Assembly (NCBI GenBank): GCA_021800255.1
Contig: JAJYZC010000042.1
Location: forward strand, 1-34,295
DNA: 34,295 nt
From: Acidobacteriota bacterium
GTDB lineage: Bacteria; Acidobacteriota; Terriglobia; Terriglobales; Acidobacteriaceae
Reading direction: 5' to 3'
Part shown: positions 7,329 through 15,420 of the stretch, piece after piece
Position numbering within the stretch: the stretch's first letter is position 1
How the letters are laid out: each line of letters starts with the position of its first letter
Position numbers and translations under genes: made by a program
The notes under the pieces: generated by a model
Told to the model about the DNA's origin: nothing
The model's input: the letters and a program-made list of their open reading frames with translations, nothing else
Databases searched by the model: none

Positions 7329-9002
7329 ATGCGCTCCCGCCTTTTGCTTCGCTATTCGGCCGTGATGGCCCTGCTGGCGGCGGCGAGCGCCTTCGGCCAG
7401 GCGCCGTCAGCCGCGCCGATTCCGCACCTGATTCCGCATCTCGAAAAGCGCGGCCAGGCTACGCAACTGATCGTTGACGGCCGGCCGTTTCTCATGCTCG
7501 GCGGCGAGCTGCGCAACAATTCGGCTACCAGCCTCAAGTACATGCAGCCGATCTGGCCCAAGCTGGTTGCGGACCACCTGAATACGGTCCTGGCGGGTGT
7601 TTCCTGGGCGCAGCTTGAACCCGCCGAGGGCAACTTCGACTTCAGCACCGTGGACGGCCTCATCCGCAGCGCCCGCGCGCACCACCTGCATCTGGTCCTC
7701 CTGTGGTTCGGAAGCTGGAAAAACTCCTGGTCCAGTTATGCGCCTGACTGGGTGAAGAGAGACTTCACCCGCTTTCCGCGCGTGGAGATGCGGGACGGTT
7801 CCGGAACCGAGCGGCTGAGCCCATTCAGCCAAGCCAACTGCGAGGCCGATGCTCATGCCTTCGCGGCCTTGATGCAGAACATCCGCGAGGTGGACGGCCA
7901 GGCGCACACGGTCCTGATGATCCAGGTGGAGAACGAGGTGGGCGTGATTCCCGATGCGCGCGACCACTCGCCGGCGGCCAACGCCGCCTATCGCGGTCCC
8001 GTGCCTCAACGCCTGATGGATGATCTCCAGAAACATCGCGCCGCGCTCAGACCCTATCTGCTCGCCCGCTGGCAGGCGGCGGGATTCCGGACCTCCGGCA
8101 CATGGGAGCAGGTCTTCGGCCCAGGGCCGGAGACCGAAGACCTCTTCATGGCCTGGCACTACGCGCGCTATATCGAGAAGGTCGCGGCGGCGGGCAAGGC
8201 CGAATATCCTCTGCCCATGTATGTGAACGCGGCGCTGATTGTGCCGGGGTTCACAGCCGGCCAGTACAACAGCGGCGGGCCGCTCTCGCATTCCCTGGAC
8301 ATTTGGCGCGCCGCAGCCCCGGACCTTAACCTCCTCGCGCCGGACATCTACTTCAACTTCGAAAAGTGGACGGCCAAGTACGGCGTTCCGGGAAATCCGC
8401 TGTTCATCCCCGAGGCTGTCAGCGGCGATCAGGGCGCGGCGGTGGCCTTCTTCGCCTTCGGCGATCGCCATGCCATTGGATTTTCGCCGTTCAGCATCGA
8501 CCGGATGCCGAAGCCGGCAGCAGCCGCACTCGCGCACGCCTATCACATCCTCTCGCAGCTTTCGCCCATGATTCTCCAGGCGCAGACGAATGGAACCGTT
8601 GCCGCCGCGATGCTGGAGCCGGTGAACCGCTCCCTGCGGGTGCGGCTGGGAGATTACACCCTGAACATCAGCAGGGCAGCAGGCTTCCGGCCGCCGGTTC
8701 CGGCCCCGGCGCCATCCTCGCCCTACGCGCCCTCCGCTCCCGTTCCGCACGCCATCTTCATTCGCATCGCGCCGGACCAGTTTTATATCGCCGGCTCCGA
8801 TCTGAAGATCACGTTTACGCCCGATACGCCCGGACCGCCGCTGGCCGGACTCGGAACCGTGGAGGAAGGCAGCTTTGTGGATGGCCGCTGGGTGGCCGGC
8901 CGGATGCTCGCCGGAGACGCCACCGGCGAAGGCAACGCTCTGTATCTGCGCACTGGGCCCGCACAAGGAATCCTGCGCGTCACCGTGTACCGCTACAAGT
9001 AG
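7329..9002 (+). CDS. Exported beta-galactosidase-like glycoside hydrolase (GH35 type, DUF5597-like C-terminus)
   Basis: 557 residues. A signal peptide covers residues 1-23 (ASAFG-Q). A (beta/alpha)8 domain follows, with the early motif FLMLGGELRNNSATS, a WAQLEP segment, and the likely acid/base in VENEVG (E203). The likely nucleophile is in FIPEAV (E362). The C-terminal 150 residues, with DQFYIAGSDLKITF and EEGSFVDGRWVAGR, resemble the DUF5597 module that accompanies GH35 enzymes of the Caulobacter/Xanthomonas type. It would remove terminal beta-galactose from oligosaccharides in the periplasm or outside the cell. The gene follows the TonB-dependent receptor on the same strand after a 231-bp spacer with its own putative promoter, so the two could be co-regulated rather than in one operon. 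Substrate specificity is inferred. Confidence 0.87.
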   Translation: MRSRLLLRYSAVMALLAAASAFGQAPSAAPIPHLIPHLEKRGQATQLIVDGRPFLMLGGELRNNSATSLKYMQPIWPKLVADHLNTVLAGVSWAQLEPAEGNFDFSTVDGLIRSARAHHLHLVLLWFGSWKNSWSSYAPDWVKRDFTRFPRVEMRDGSGTERLSPFSQANCEADAHAFAALMQNIREVDGQAHTVLMIQVENEVGVIPDARDHSPAANAAYRGPVPQRLMDDLQKHRAALRPYLLARWQAAGFRTSGTWEQVFGPGPETEDLFMAWHYARYIEKVAAAGKAEYPLPMYVNAALIVPGFTAGQYNSGGPLSHSLDIWRAAAPDLNLLAPDIYFNFEKWTAKYGVPGNPLFIPEAVSGDQGAAVAFFAFGDRHAIGFSPFSIDRMPKPAAAALAHAYHILSQLSPMILQAQTNGTVAAAMLEPVNRSLRVRLGDYTLNISRAAGFRPPVPAPAPSSPYAPSAPVPHAIFIRIAPDQFYIAGSDLKITFTPDTPGPPLAGLGTVEEGSFVDGRWVAGRMLAGDATGEGNALYLRTGPAQGILRVTVYRYK

Positions 9003-9077
9003 CGCGATTCGGATGCTCTACAGCATTTCCGAAGATGCGCCAGCGCGGCCGCGCTTTCCCTATACTGATACCAGTAC

Positions 9078-9665
9078 ATGCGTCCGCAGGCCGTCCGCAT
9101 GAGAGTTCCAGCCCAAACCGAGCCACGCGCCGCTGCTCGCCGGCGAACGGACGCGCCCCTGCGCCGCATCGTGCTCACCGGGTTCATGGGCTCGGGCAAG
9201 AGCACCGTGGGCCCGCTGGTGGCTGCGCGCCTGGGCTGGCGCTTTGTCGATGCAGACAGCGTGATCGAGGCCGAGGCCGGCGCGCCCATCGCGCAGCTCT
9301 TCGCGCGCCACGGCGAGGCCGCCTTCCGCGAACGCGAGCGCGCCGTCATCGCGCGCCTGGCCGGCGGCGAGGATCTGGTTCTGGCGCTGGGCGGAGGGGC
9401 AATCGAAGACGCTCAGACGCGCGCGCTGCTGCGGAACGCTCCCGCCACGCTGCTCGTGCATCTGGAGATCGAGTTGGCGACCACGCTGGCGCGCTGCGGC
9501 GGCACGGAGCACACGCGGCCGGTCCTGGCCGACCACGTGAACCTCGCCCGGCGCTACGAAAGGCGCCTGCCGCTCTACCGCCAGGCGCACGTCTCCATCC
9601 GCGCCGATGCGCTCGCGCCCCATGAGGTGGCCGACGCGGTGCTGCGCGCGGCGGGGATGGATTGA
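9078..9665 (+). CDS. aroK: Shikimate kinase
   Basis: 195 residues. It phosphorylates shikimate at the 3-OH with ATP in the shikimate pathway to aromatic amino acids (cytoplasm). The Walker A motif GFMGSGKST is at 35-43. FVDAD at 56-60 supplies the shikimate- and Mg-binding Asp residues. FRERE near 83-87, the LGGGA loop at 104-108, TRPVL at 146-150 for the lid, and the RYERRLPLY segment near 159-167 are all in the usual order. The N-terminus has about 28 residues, Arg- and Ala-rich, before the first strand. An internal ATG at 9099 would shorten it by seven. TATACT at 9061-9066 lies just 11 bp before the ATG, so a very short leader is likely. Neighbours are unrelated to aromatic biosynthesis. 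Confidence 0.93.
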   Translation: MRPQAVRMRVPAQTEPRAAARRRTDAPLRRIVLTGFMGSGKSTVGPLVAARLGWRFVDADSVIEAEAGAPIAQLFARHGEAAFRERERAVIARLAGGEDLVLALGGGAIEDAQTRALLRNAPATLLVHLEIELATTLARCGGTEHTRPVLADHVNLARRYERRLPLYRQAHVSIRADALAPHEVADAVLRAAGMD

Positions 9666-9730
9666 TCTCACCTGCGGGAGCCGATCATGCGTCTCGCCAA
9701 CCCAGCAGGTTCGATCCCCCAGAGTTTTTC

Positions 9731-9750
9731 GGCCGGGAAGCCTCCCGGCC
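9731..9750. terminator. Hairpin between convergent genes
   Basis: GGCCGGGA (9731-9738) pairs perfectly with TCCCGGCC (9743-9750) around a 4-base loop. It sits between the stop codons of aroK (+) and the retropepsin-like gene (-), where a bidirectional terminator would be expected. Neither strand has a U-run after the stem, so it is a poor intrinsic terminator. Confidence 0.4.
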
Positions 9751-9763
9751 CAAGAGTCCTCTG

Positions 9764-11308
9764 CTACTCTGGCTCGACGCTGAAGCGCATGTTGCGGTAG
9801 TCGAAGGTGTAGCTGCCGAGCTGGCCGAGGGCGTCGCTGCCCAGCACGCCGTACACATCGTCGAGCGCGGCCGAGCCCAGGGGCTGCGTGAAGACGCGGA
9901 TGTAATGAAGGTTGATCGTGGTTTTGCCCACGGTAAGGGGGACGGTTTCGGCCACGAAGGAGGGCTGCGGCGGCGAGGATTCCAGACCCGGAAAGGCAAA
10001 GAGAGTCATGGTTTGATGGGCAAATTCGGCGGCGTGCTCATCGAAGTAGCGCGAGGTCAGGTAGGTCTGCTGGCCTCCGGCGTCCACCGCGTACATGTCG
10101 TAGTTGCCGGGACCGGAATCGCCGCCGGCGAAAGACGTTCCTCTGGCCGCAGTTCGAGTCAGAGCGACGATGATCTTGTTGCCGTCCAAAAAGAAGCGCG
10201 CGCCGGTGACCGGCCAGCCCTCTTTGTTTCCGGGATCGGGATCCTTGGCCGGGCGCACCTGCACCATGTCTTCGCCGGTGATGGTAATCGCGCCCAGCGC
10301 CGACAGCGCGGGATAGCCCAGCACGCCCTCCACCTGATACCTCGATTGCGGAAAGTAGTAGTCGGCGTCGTTGTAAACAAAGACGGTCATATTGTGCAGG
10401 GTGAGAATGCCGCCGATAGTGAAGCGGGGGATCACCGCCATGCGCACCTGAATCGGCCGGCCGGTGAGCGTGCGGATGGTGGCGAACTGGCGGGAGACCT
10501 TGAGGCCAACCTCCTTCGCAGTGGAAAAATCGATGAGGTTAAAGGGCAGAGTCGGGTCCAGCATCCAACTGTGGGAGCGATCATCGACGAAAACGGGAAT
10601 ATCGATGAGGCCGAGAGGGTCTTCGCTCGCCTGCACCTCAAAGGGATCGCAAGGATCGACGGTCGTGGGGGGATTGTTCGCGGCCAGCGGCAGCAGCTTG
10701 AGGGGCATCTCGATCTCATCTTGCTCCTCGGGCGAAAGCGCGGCATGGAGGCGGCTTTCCAGCGCCGCATAAGCCTTGGCTGCCTCGGCCCAGTCGCCCT
10801 CGCGCAGATAGTCCTCGGCCAGCGCCTCGCGCAGCAGCTTTTCTTGGGCGGCGTTGCCGCTGGCGGTCACGCGCTTGACGAGCGGCGCCAATAGTTGGAT
10901 CGACTGCTGGAGGTCGTTCGAGCGGTTGGCCAGAATGCCGCGGTAAAGCTGCGCCTGTTCGGGCGGCAGCTTGCTGAGCTCGGACTGAACCAGAAAGTAC
11001 TGGTGATCGGCGAGCAGGTCTTGGATGCGCAGGTCGGTCGTCAGGCCGCTGCTGGTGCCCGTGTGGAGCTGCGCGCCCTGGCCCGGCGGCGGTTGGGCCG
11101 CGGCCGGCGCAGACTGCGCCGGCCGCGCGGGAGTAAGCTGCGGCGGCTTTTGCTGGGCCGCGAGCGGCAGCGCAACCGCCACAGCCAAGGCTGCCTGTGC
11201 GCCGGCCCTCCACAACGGCCTTGAAGGCCGCCCGCCGCAAACCCCAAGAGAAACGCGGCCCGAAGGGCGCGATAATCTGCTTGCCGCCTCTCTGCGCAAT
11301 CCTTTCAT
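9764..11308 (-). CDS. Exported two-lobed retropepsin-like aspartic protease family protein
   Basis: 514 residues. An Arg-rich N-terminal stretch precedes a hydrophobic segment at about 36-51 ending AAQQ, read as a long signal peptide or anchor. A Pro/Gln/Ala-rich linker and a helical TPR-like segment (about 95-195) follow. Two beta lobes come next. Lobe 1 has IPVFVDDRSHSWMLDPT with D251 and closes with VEGVLGYPALSALG. Lobe 2 has YAVDAGGQQTYLTS with D409 and closes with GVLGSDALGQLGSY. These are the signature positions of retropepsin-like folds, but the triplets read D-P-T and D-A-G instead of D-T/S-G, so activity is doubtful. The ATG at 11308 is preferred because the frame further upstream is antisense to the kinase gene; the ribosome binding site is weak. 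It is divergent from the kinase gene, 120 bp away. Confidence 0.78.
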   Translation of the reverse strand: MKGLRREAASRLSRPSGRVSLGVCGGRPSRPLWRAGAQAALAVAVALPLAAQQKPPQLTPARPAQSAPAAAQPPPGQGAQLHTGTSSGLTTDLRIQDLLADHQYFLVQSELSKLPPEQAQLYRGILANRSNDLQQSIQLLAPLVKRVTASGNAAQEKLLREALAEDYLREGDWAEAAKAYAALESRLHAALSPEEQDEIEMPLKLLPLAANNPPTTVDPCDPFEVQASEDPLGLIDIPVFVDDRSHSWMLDPTLPFNLIDFSTAKEVGLKVSRQFATIRTLTGRPIQVRMAVIPRFTIGGILTLHNMTVFVYNDADYYFPQSRYQVEGVLGYPALSALGAITITGEDMVQVRPAKDPDPGNKEGWPVTGARFFLDGNKIIVALTRTAARGTSFAGGDSGPGNYDMYAVDAGGQQTYLTSRYFDEHAAEFAHQTMTLFAFPGLESSPPQPSFVAETVPLTVGKTTINLHYIRVFTQPLGSAALDDVYGVLGSDALGQLGSYTFDYRNMRFSVEPE

Positions 11309-11385
11309 GCTCACTACGACGTTAACAGATTCATGCCGCTCGCATCGCCGCCCTGCCCCATGCTGCGCCAACCCTCCGCACCGGC

Positions 11386-11416
11386 TTGATGAAACACGCT
11401 CGAAACACCGTACACT
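11386..11416 (+). promoter_or_regulatory. Possible promoter of the kinase-TPR gene
   Basis: TTGATG (11386-11391) and TACACT (11411-11416) are separated by 19 bp, slightly long for a sigma-70-type promoter. The -10 is directly followed by the GGAG ribosome binding site at 11417-11420, so the transcript could not use this site with a normal leader unless it starts within the ribosome binding site. The call is therefore weak. Confidence 0.25.
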
Positions 11417-11428
11417 GGAGTGAAGCGA

Positions 11429-13954
11429 ATGAAACGCAAGATCATCGAACACTACGAGATCCTGCGCCGCCTGGGCGCGGGCGGCAACGGCGTCGTTTAC
11501 CTGGCCAACGACACGCTGCTGGAGCGGCCTGCGGTGCTCAAAATTCTGCGCGCCGGACCGTTGACCCAGGAGCAGATGCGCTCCACCATCCTGCGCGAAG
11601 CGCGCCTGGCCTCGGCTATCGAGCACCCCAACGTCTGCGCCATCTTCGAGGTGGGCGAGAGCGGCGACGAGGCCTTCATCGCCATGCAATATGTCCCCGG
11701 CCAGTCCCTCGATCAGTTGATTGCGCGCGGCCCGGCCAGCCCGCAATTGGTGCTCTCCGTCGGCATTCAGATCGCCGACGGCCTGCAAGCCGCGCACTCG
11801 CTGGGCATCTTTCACCGCGACCTGAAGCCGCAGAACGTCATGCTCTCCGACGGCGGCCTGGTGAAGATTCTCGATTTCGGGCTGGCGCGCCGGCTGCGCC
11901 CCGAAGACGCCGGCTTCGATCCGGCCAAGCCGGGACCGTCCCCCCAGGCGGCGCTCGCGGCCGTCTACACGGCGCGCGGCGGCACCATCCGCTACATGGC
12001 CCCGGAGCAGTTTGTCACTGGTCAGTCGAGCGTGCAATCGGACCTGTGGGCGCTGGGAGTCATCCTTTACGAACTCGCCGGCGGCCGCCATCCCTTCGTC
12101 AAGCCCCAAGACGACGACCTTCAGGCGATTCACGCCATTCAGTTCCTTGAGCCCGAGGATTTGAGCGCCATCGTCCCTGGGATCGCGCCCGAGCTCAAAA
12201 GCGTGATTGCCATGTGTCTTGAAAAGAATCCCGCGGCGCGGTATGCCTCGGCCGCAGAGGTGCGCGAGGCGCTCAAAACCATCATGAAGGCGCTGCGCAT
12301 CGAAACCGGAATCATCCCCGGAGAAGCCGTGGTCAACCTCCCCGCCGGCGTCACGGACGACAAGCGCGCCACCGGACTGCTCTCCATGCTCGCCGAACGC
12401 TTCCGCGAGTCGGCGGGCGAGCGCCTGCAAGCCAATTCCCTCATCGTGCTGCCCTTTGCCAACTTGGGCGCGGGCGAAGCGCCGCCGCTCTACGGCTTGG
12501 CATTGGCTGACGCCATCGCCGCGCGCCTGGCCCGGATTCCCGCGCTCGTCGTGCGGCCCTCCAGCACCCTCATGCAGCTTCCCCTCGCCCAGATGGATCC
12601 TCTGGCCATCGGACAAAAGCTGCTCGTCTCCCTCGTGCTCGCGGGCAGCTTTGTGCGCTCTGAGAGCAGTTCCGGGAGCAGTTCCGATAGCGGCCCCGAA
12701 GGTGGTTTTGACCTCAACTGGCAACTGCTCGACGTGGCCGCGCAGAGCGTGCGCGCCGGCGGCTCCATCCGCGTCCCCTCGCTGGACCTGATCGCCGTGC
12801 AAACTGAGATCGCCAACGAGGTCTTCGCCACGCTCCACGGCCTCAGTGCCGCCGAAAGGATCGAACTCCCGCCCGGCGAGGCGCCGCGCACGGCCGCGCG
12901 CGACGGCTCACTGCCCGGCCCCGTGAGCGAAAACTACTTGCAGGCGCGGGCCTTGCTCGGTTCGTTCATGGTGCGCACCTCCGCGCGCGCCGACCTCGAT
13001 CGCGCCCACGCTCAGTTTTCGAGCGTCACTGAGGCCTATCCTGCCTTCGCCGCCGGCTGGACCGGCCTGGGCATCGCCGAGCTGCAGTATGCGCGCCACG
13101 GCTTTGGCGGCCAGATTCACGTCATGCGCGCCCGCCGCGCCTTTGACGAGGCGCTCAAGCTCGATCCCGCCTCCACCGAGGCCAACCTCTACCGCATCTA
13201 CATGCTGCTCTCGCGCGGCGAAAAGGAATCGGCGCGCCACGGCATCGCCGGCCTGCTGGCGAGCGCGGCCAACGACTGGGACGTGCACATGATGGCCGGC
13301 CAGGCCCTGCGCGGCGACGGCATGTATGAGGAAGCCCTCGCCGAGTTCGGCCGCGCTCTCAAGCTCAATCCCGGCGGCGCGCCCATCCTCTATAACCATC
13401 GCGCCCGCGTCTACCACTACCGCAATCAGATGGAGATGGCTGGCAACGAGCTGGAAAAAGGCCTGGCGCTTGAGCCCCACCATCCCCTGCTGCGCACCTC
13501 AGCCGGCTACCAGCAGATGCGGCTGGGCAACCTGGACGCGGCCATCGAGATTCTGGAGGGCGTCATCCGCGACGACCAATCCATGCGCATTGCCGTGCCC
13601 ACCCTCGCCATGTGCTACGTGCAAACCGGCGAGCGGGCGCGCGCCGCGGCTCTGCTCAAAGACGACACCCTGGCCGCCGCCGAGGCCGACAGCGAGATGG
13701 CCTATCGCCTGGCCACCTACTTCGCCGTCGAAGGCGACTCCAGCGAGGCCCTCCACTGGCTGCGCCGCGCCATCTATCTCGGCAACGAAAACTATCCCTG
13801 GTTCCAGCGCAACCCCTCCTGGAACAACCTGCGCGCCAACCCCGACTTCCAGCGCATCCTTGAGGACTTGAAAAAAGCCTTCCGCAAAAACCAGAAGACC
13901 TGGAAGCGCCTCCTCGAACAAGTCCCGCCCGACGGCGCATCCTTCGCCGCCTAG
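11429..13954 (+). CDS. Ser/Thr protein kinase with TolB-like and TPR domains
   Basis: 841 residues. The kinase domain (about 9-285) is complete: GAGGNGVV loop at 16-23, K38 in VLKIL, HRDLKPQN at 129-136, DFG at 149-151, GTIRYMAPE at 185-193. It should phosphorylate Ser/Thr of partner proteins. Residues 335-480 have the VLPFANLG...LADAIAARL pattern of the TolB-like/FlgO-like domain found after kinases and cyclases. It contains a Ser-rich insert at 411-421. From about 500 on there are TPR-like helices (FDEALKLDP, EALAEFGRALKLNP, LEKGLALEP and further). No membrane helix is visible, so it is probably cytoplasmic, unlike many PknB-type kinases. I place the start at ATG 11429 because GGAG lies eight bases upstream; a GTG at 11420 overlaps that site. 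It is divergent from the retropepsin-like gene. Confidence 0.92.
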   Translation: MKRKIIEHYEILRRLGAGGNGVVYLANDTLLERPAVLKILRAGPLTQEQMRSTILREARLASAIEHPNVCAIFEVGESGDEAFIAMQYVPGQSLDQLIARGPASPQLVLSVGIQIADGLQAAHSLGIFHRDLKPQNVMLSDGGLVKILDFGLARRLRPEDAGFDPAKPGPSPQAALAAVYTARGGTIRYMAPEQFVTGQSSVQSDLWALGVILYELAGGRHPFVKPQDDDLQAIHAIQFLEPEDLSAIVPGIAPELKSVIAMCLEKNPAARYASAAEVREALKTIMKALRIETGIIPGEAVVNLPAGVTDDKRATGLLSMLAERFRESAGERLQANSLIVLPFANLGAGEAPPLYGLALADAIAARLARIPALVVRPSSTLMQLPLAQMDPLAIGQKLLVSLVLAGSFVRSESSSGSSSDSGPEGGFDLNWQLLDVAAQSVRAGGSIRVPSLDLIAVQTEIANEVFATLHGLSAAERIELPPGEAPRTAARDGSLPGPVSENYLQARALLGSFMVRTSARADLDRAHAQFSSVTEAYPAFAAGWTGLGIAELQYARHGFGGQIHVMRARRAFDEALKLDPASTEANLYRIYMLLSRGEKESARHGIAGLLASAANDWDVHMMAGQALRGDGMYEEALAEFGRALKLNPGGAPILYNHRARVYHYRNQMEMAGNELEKGLALEPHHPLLRTSAGYQQMRLGNLDAAIEILEGVIRDDQSMRIAVPTLAMCYVQTGERARAAALLKDDTLAAAEADSEMAYRLATYFAVEGDSSEALHWLRRAIYLGNENYPWFQRNPSWNNLRANPDFQRILEDLKKAFRKNQKTWKRLLEQVPPDGASFAA

Positions 13955-14066
13955 GTCTCTGACCCCTTGATTTGGCGCCGTTTTGCCGTAGGCCGCGCAC
14001 CATTCCCTCGTCACCTGTTACAGTAATGAGGATGATGGCGCCCGGCCCGGAACTTAGCCCCCGGAA

Positions 14067-15314
14067 ATGACTGAATCCTCCAGCTTCCTCATCCCGCGCG
14101 GTTTTCGTTTCGCCGCCGTCGCGGCTGGCATCAAGCTCAGCGGCCGGCCCGATTTCGCTCTTATCGTGGCCGACGCTCCGGCCAGCGCCGCCGCCGCGTT
14201 TACCGCCAATCGCGTCACCGCCGCGCCTATCCAGGTGGGCAAGGAACATCTGCGCGCCACCGGCGGCAAAGTGCGCGTGGCCGCCATCAACGCCGGCAAC
14301 GCCAACTGCGCCGCCGGCCAGGCCGGCCTCGACGCCGCCCGCGCCACCTGCGCCGCCGCGGCCCGCCAATTCGATTGCCCCCCGGAAGAGGTTTTTCCCT
14401 CCTCCACCGGCATCATCGGCGTTCCTCTGCCCGCGGAAAAGCTCATCGCTGCTCTGCCCGGTCTGGCTGGCTCGCTCGGCGCCGGCTCCTCTCACTTCCT
14501 TCAGGCCGCTCAAGCCATCCTCACCACCGACACCGTTGAGAAGACCGCCTTCGCTCACATCGACCTGGCCTCCACCGTTGCTCACGGTGCCGCGCCCGCC
14601 GGCGCGCCGGCTGAAATCCGCATCGCCGGTCTCGCCAAAGGCGCGGGGATGATCCATCCTCAGCTCGTTCCCCATGCCACCATGCTCGCCTATGTCCTCA
14701 CCGACGCCGAGATCGCGCCCGCTGTCCTTGCCGGCTACCTCGGCGATGCTCTCGAGGCCAGCTTCAACCGCATCTCCATCGACGGCGACACCTCGACCAA
14801 TGACACCGTTTTGCTCCTCGCTTCCGGCGCGTCCGGCGCCGCCATCGGCCCCGGCAACTCAGCTTTTGCCGCTGCTTTGAATCACGTTTGCGCCTCGCTG
14901 GCCCGCCAGATGGCCGCCGACGGCGAGGGCGTTACCCACGTGATCGAGTTGCGTATCGAGGGCGCGGCCACTGACGCCGAGGCCCTGCGCGTGGCCACGG
15001 CCATCGCCCGCTCACCCCTGGTCAAAACCGCCTGGGCCGGTTGTGATCCCAACTGGGGACGCATCCTCGCCGCCGTTGGCTACTCCGGCGCCCAGATCGA
15101 TCCCCAGCGCATCGACATCTCCTTCGGCGAATTGCCCGTCTGCCGCGACGGCGGCCGCGCGCCCGATTTTGACGAAGCCTCAGCCCACGCCTACATCTCC
15201 CAGCCCGAATTCTCCGTCTCCATCCATCTCCACCAGGGCCCAGGCCAGTGCGTCTTCTGGACCACCGACCTTACCGCCGAATACATCCGCATCAACGCCG
15301 AATACTCCACCTAG
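14067..15314 (+). CDS. argJ: Glutamate N-acetyltransferase / amino-acid N-acetyltransferase (ArgJ)
   Basis: 415 residues. ArgJ transfers the acetyl group from N-acetylornithine to glutamate in the cyclic arginine pathway, and in bifunctional forms also uses acetyl-CoA. Visible signatures: AAINAGNANCAAG at 72-84, SSTGIIG at 112-118 (oxyanion hole region), and the self-cleavage site with HATMLAYVLTDA where T205 becomes the N-terminal nucleophile. DGDTSTNDT and GCDPNWGRILAA also match, and the C-terminus ends EYST, close to the family's usual ending. The length fits. Whether it is mono- or bifunctional cannot be read from sequence. There is no strong ribosome binding site before the ATG; the gene follows the kinase gene by 112 bp and is convergent with typA. 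No other arginine genes are in the window. Confidence 0.95.
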   Translation: MTESSSFLIPRGFRFAAVAAGIKLSGRPDFALIVADAPASAAAAFTANRVTAAPIQVGKEHLRATGGKVRVAAINAGNANCAAGQAGLDAARATCAAAARQFDCPPEEVFPSSTGIIGVPLPAEKLIAALPGLAGSLGAGSSHFLQAAQAILTTDTVEKTAFAHIDLASTVAHGAAPAGAPAEIRIAGLAKGAGMIHPQLVPHATMLAYVLTDAEIAPAVLAGYLGDALEASFNRISIDGDTSTNDTVLLLASGASGAAIGPGNSAFAAALNHVCASLARQMAADGEGVTHVIELRIEGAATDAEALRVATAIARSPLVKTAWAGCDPNWGRILAAVGYSGAQIDPQRIDISFGELPVCRDGGRAPDFDEASAHAYISQPEFSVSIHLHQGPGQCVFWTTDLTAEYIRINAEYST

Positions 15315-15420
15315 CACTCAATTTGTAACTGTAGTAAGAAAAGCAGCCGCAGATTTTTCGCCCGGCACAGAATGACAGCCGGAGTGGCGGATCATTGTTC
15401 TTGCTTCCCCGGCGCTTGCC

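Noticed and set aside
7407..8966. Long minus-strand open frame (519 codons) opposite the GH35 gene.
   Set aside because: The sense strand has a signal peptide and both catalytic motifs; the antisense product has no recognisable domain.
9764..12838. A much longer minus-strand frame extending the retropepsin-like protein by about 510 residues.
   Set aside because: The extension is antisense to the kinase domain and TolB-like region of the strongly supported kinase gene, has no family motifs, and the signal peptide-like segment begins only after ATG 11308.
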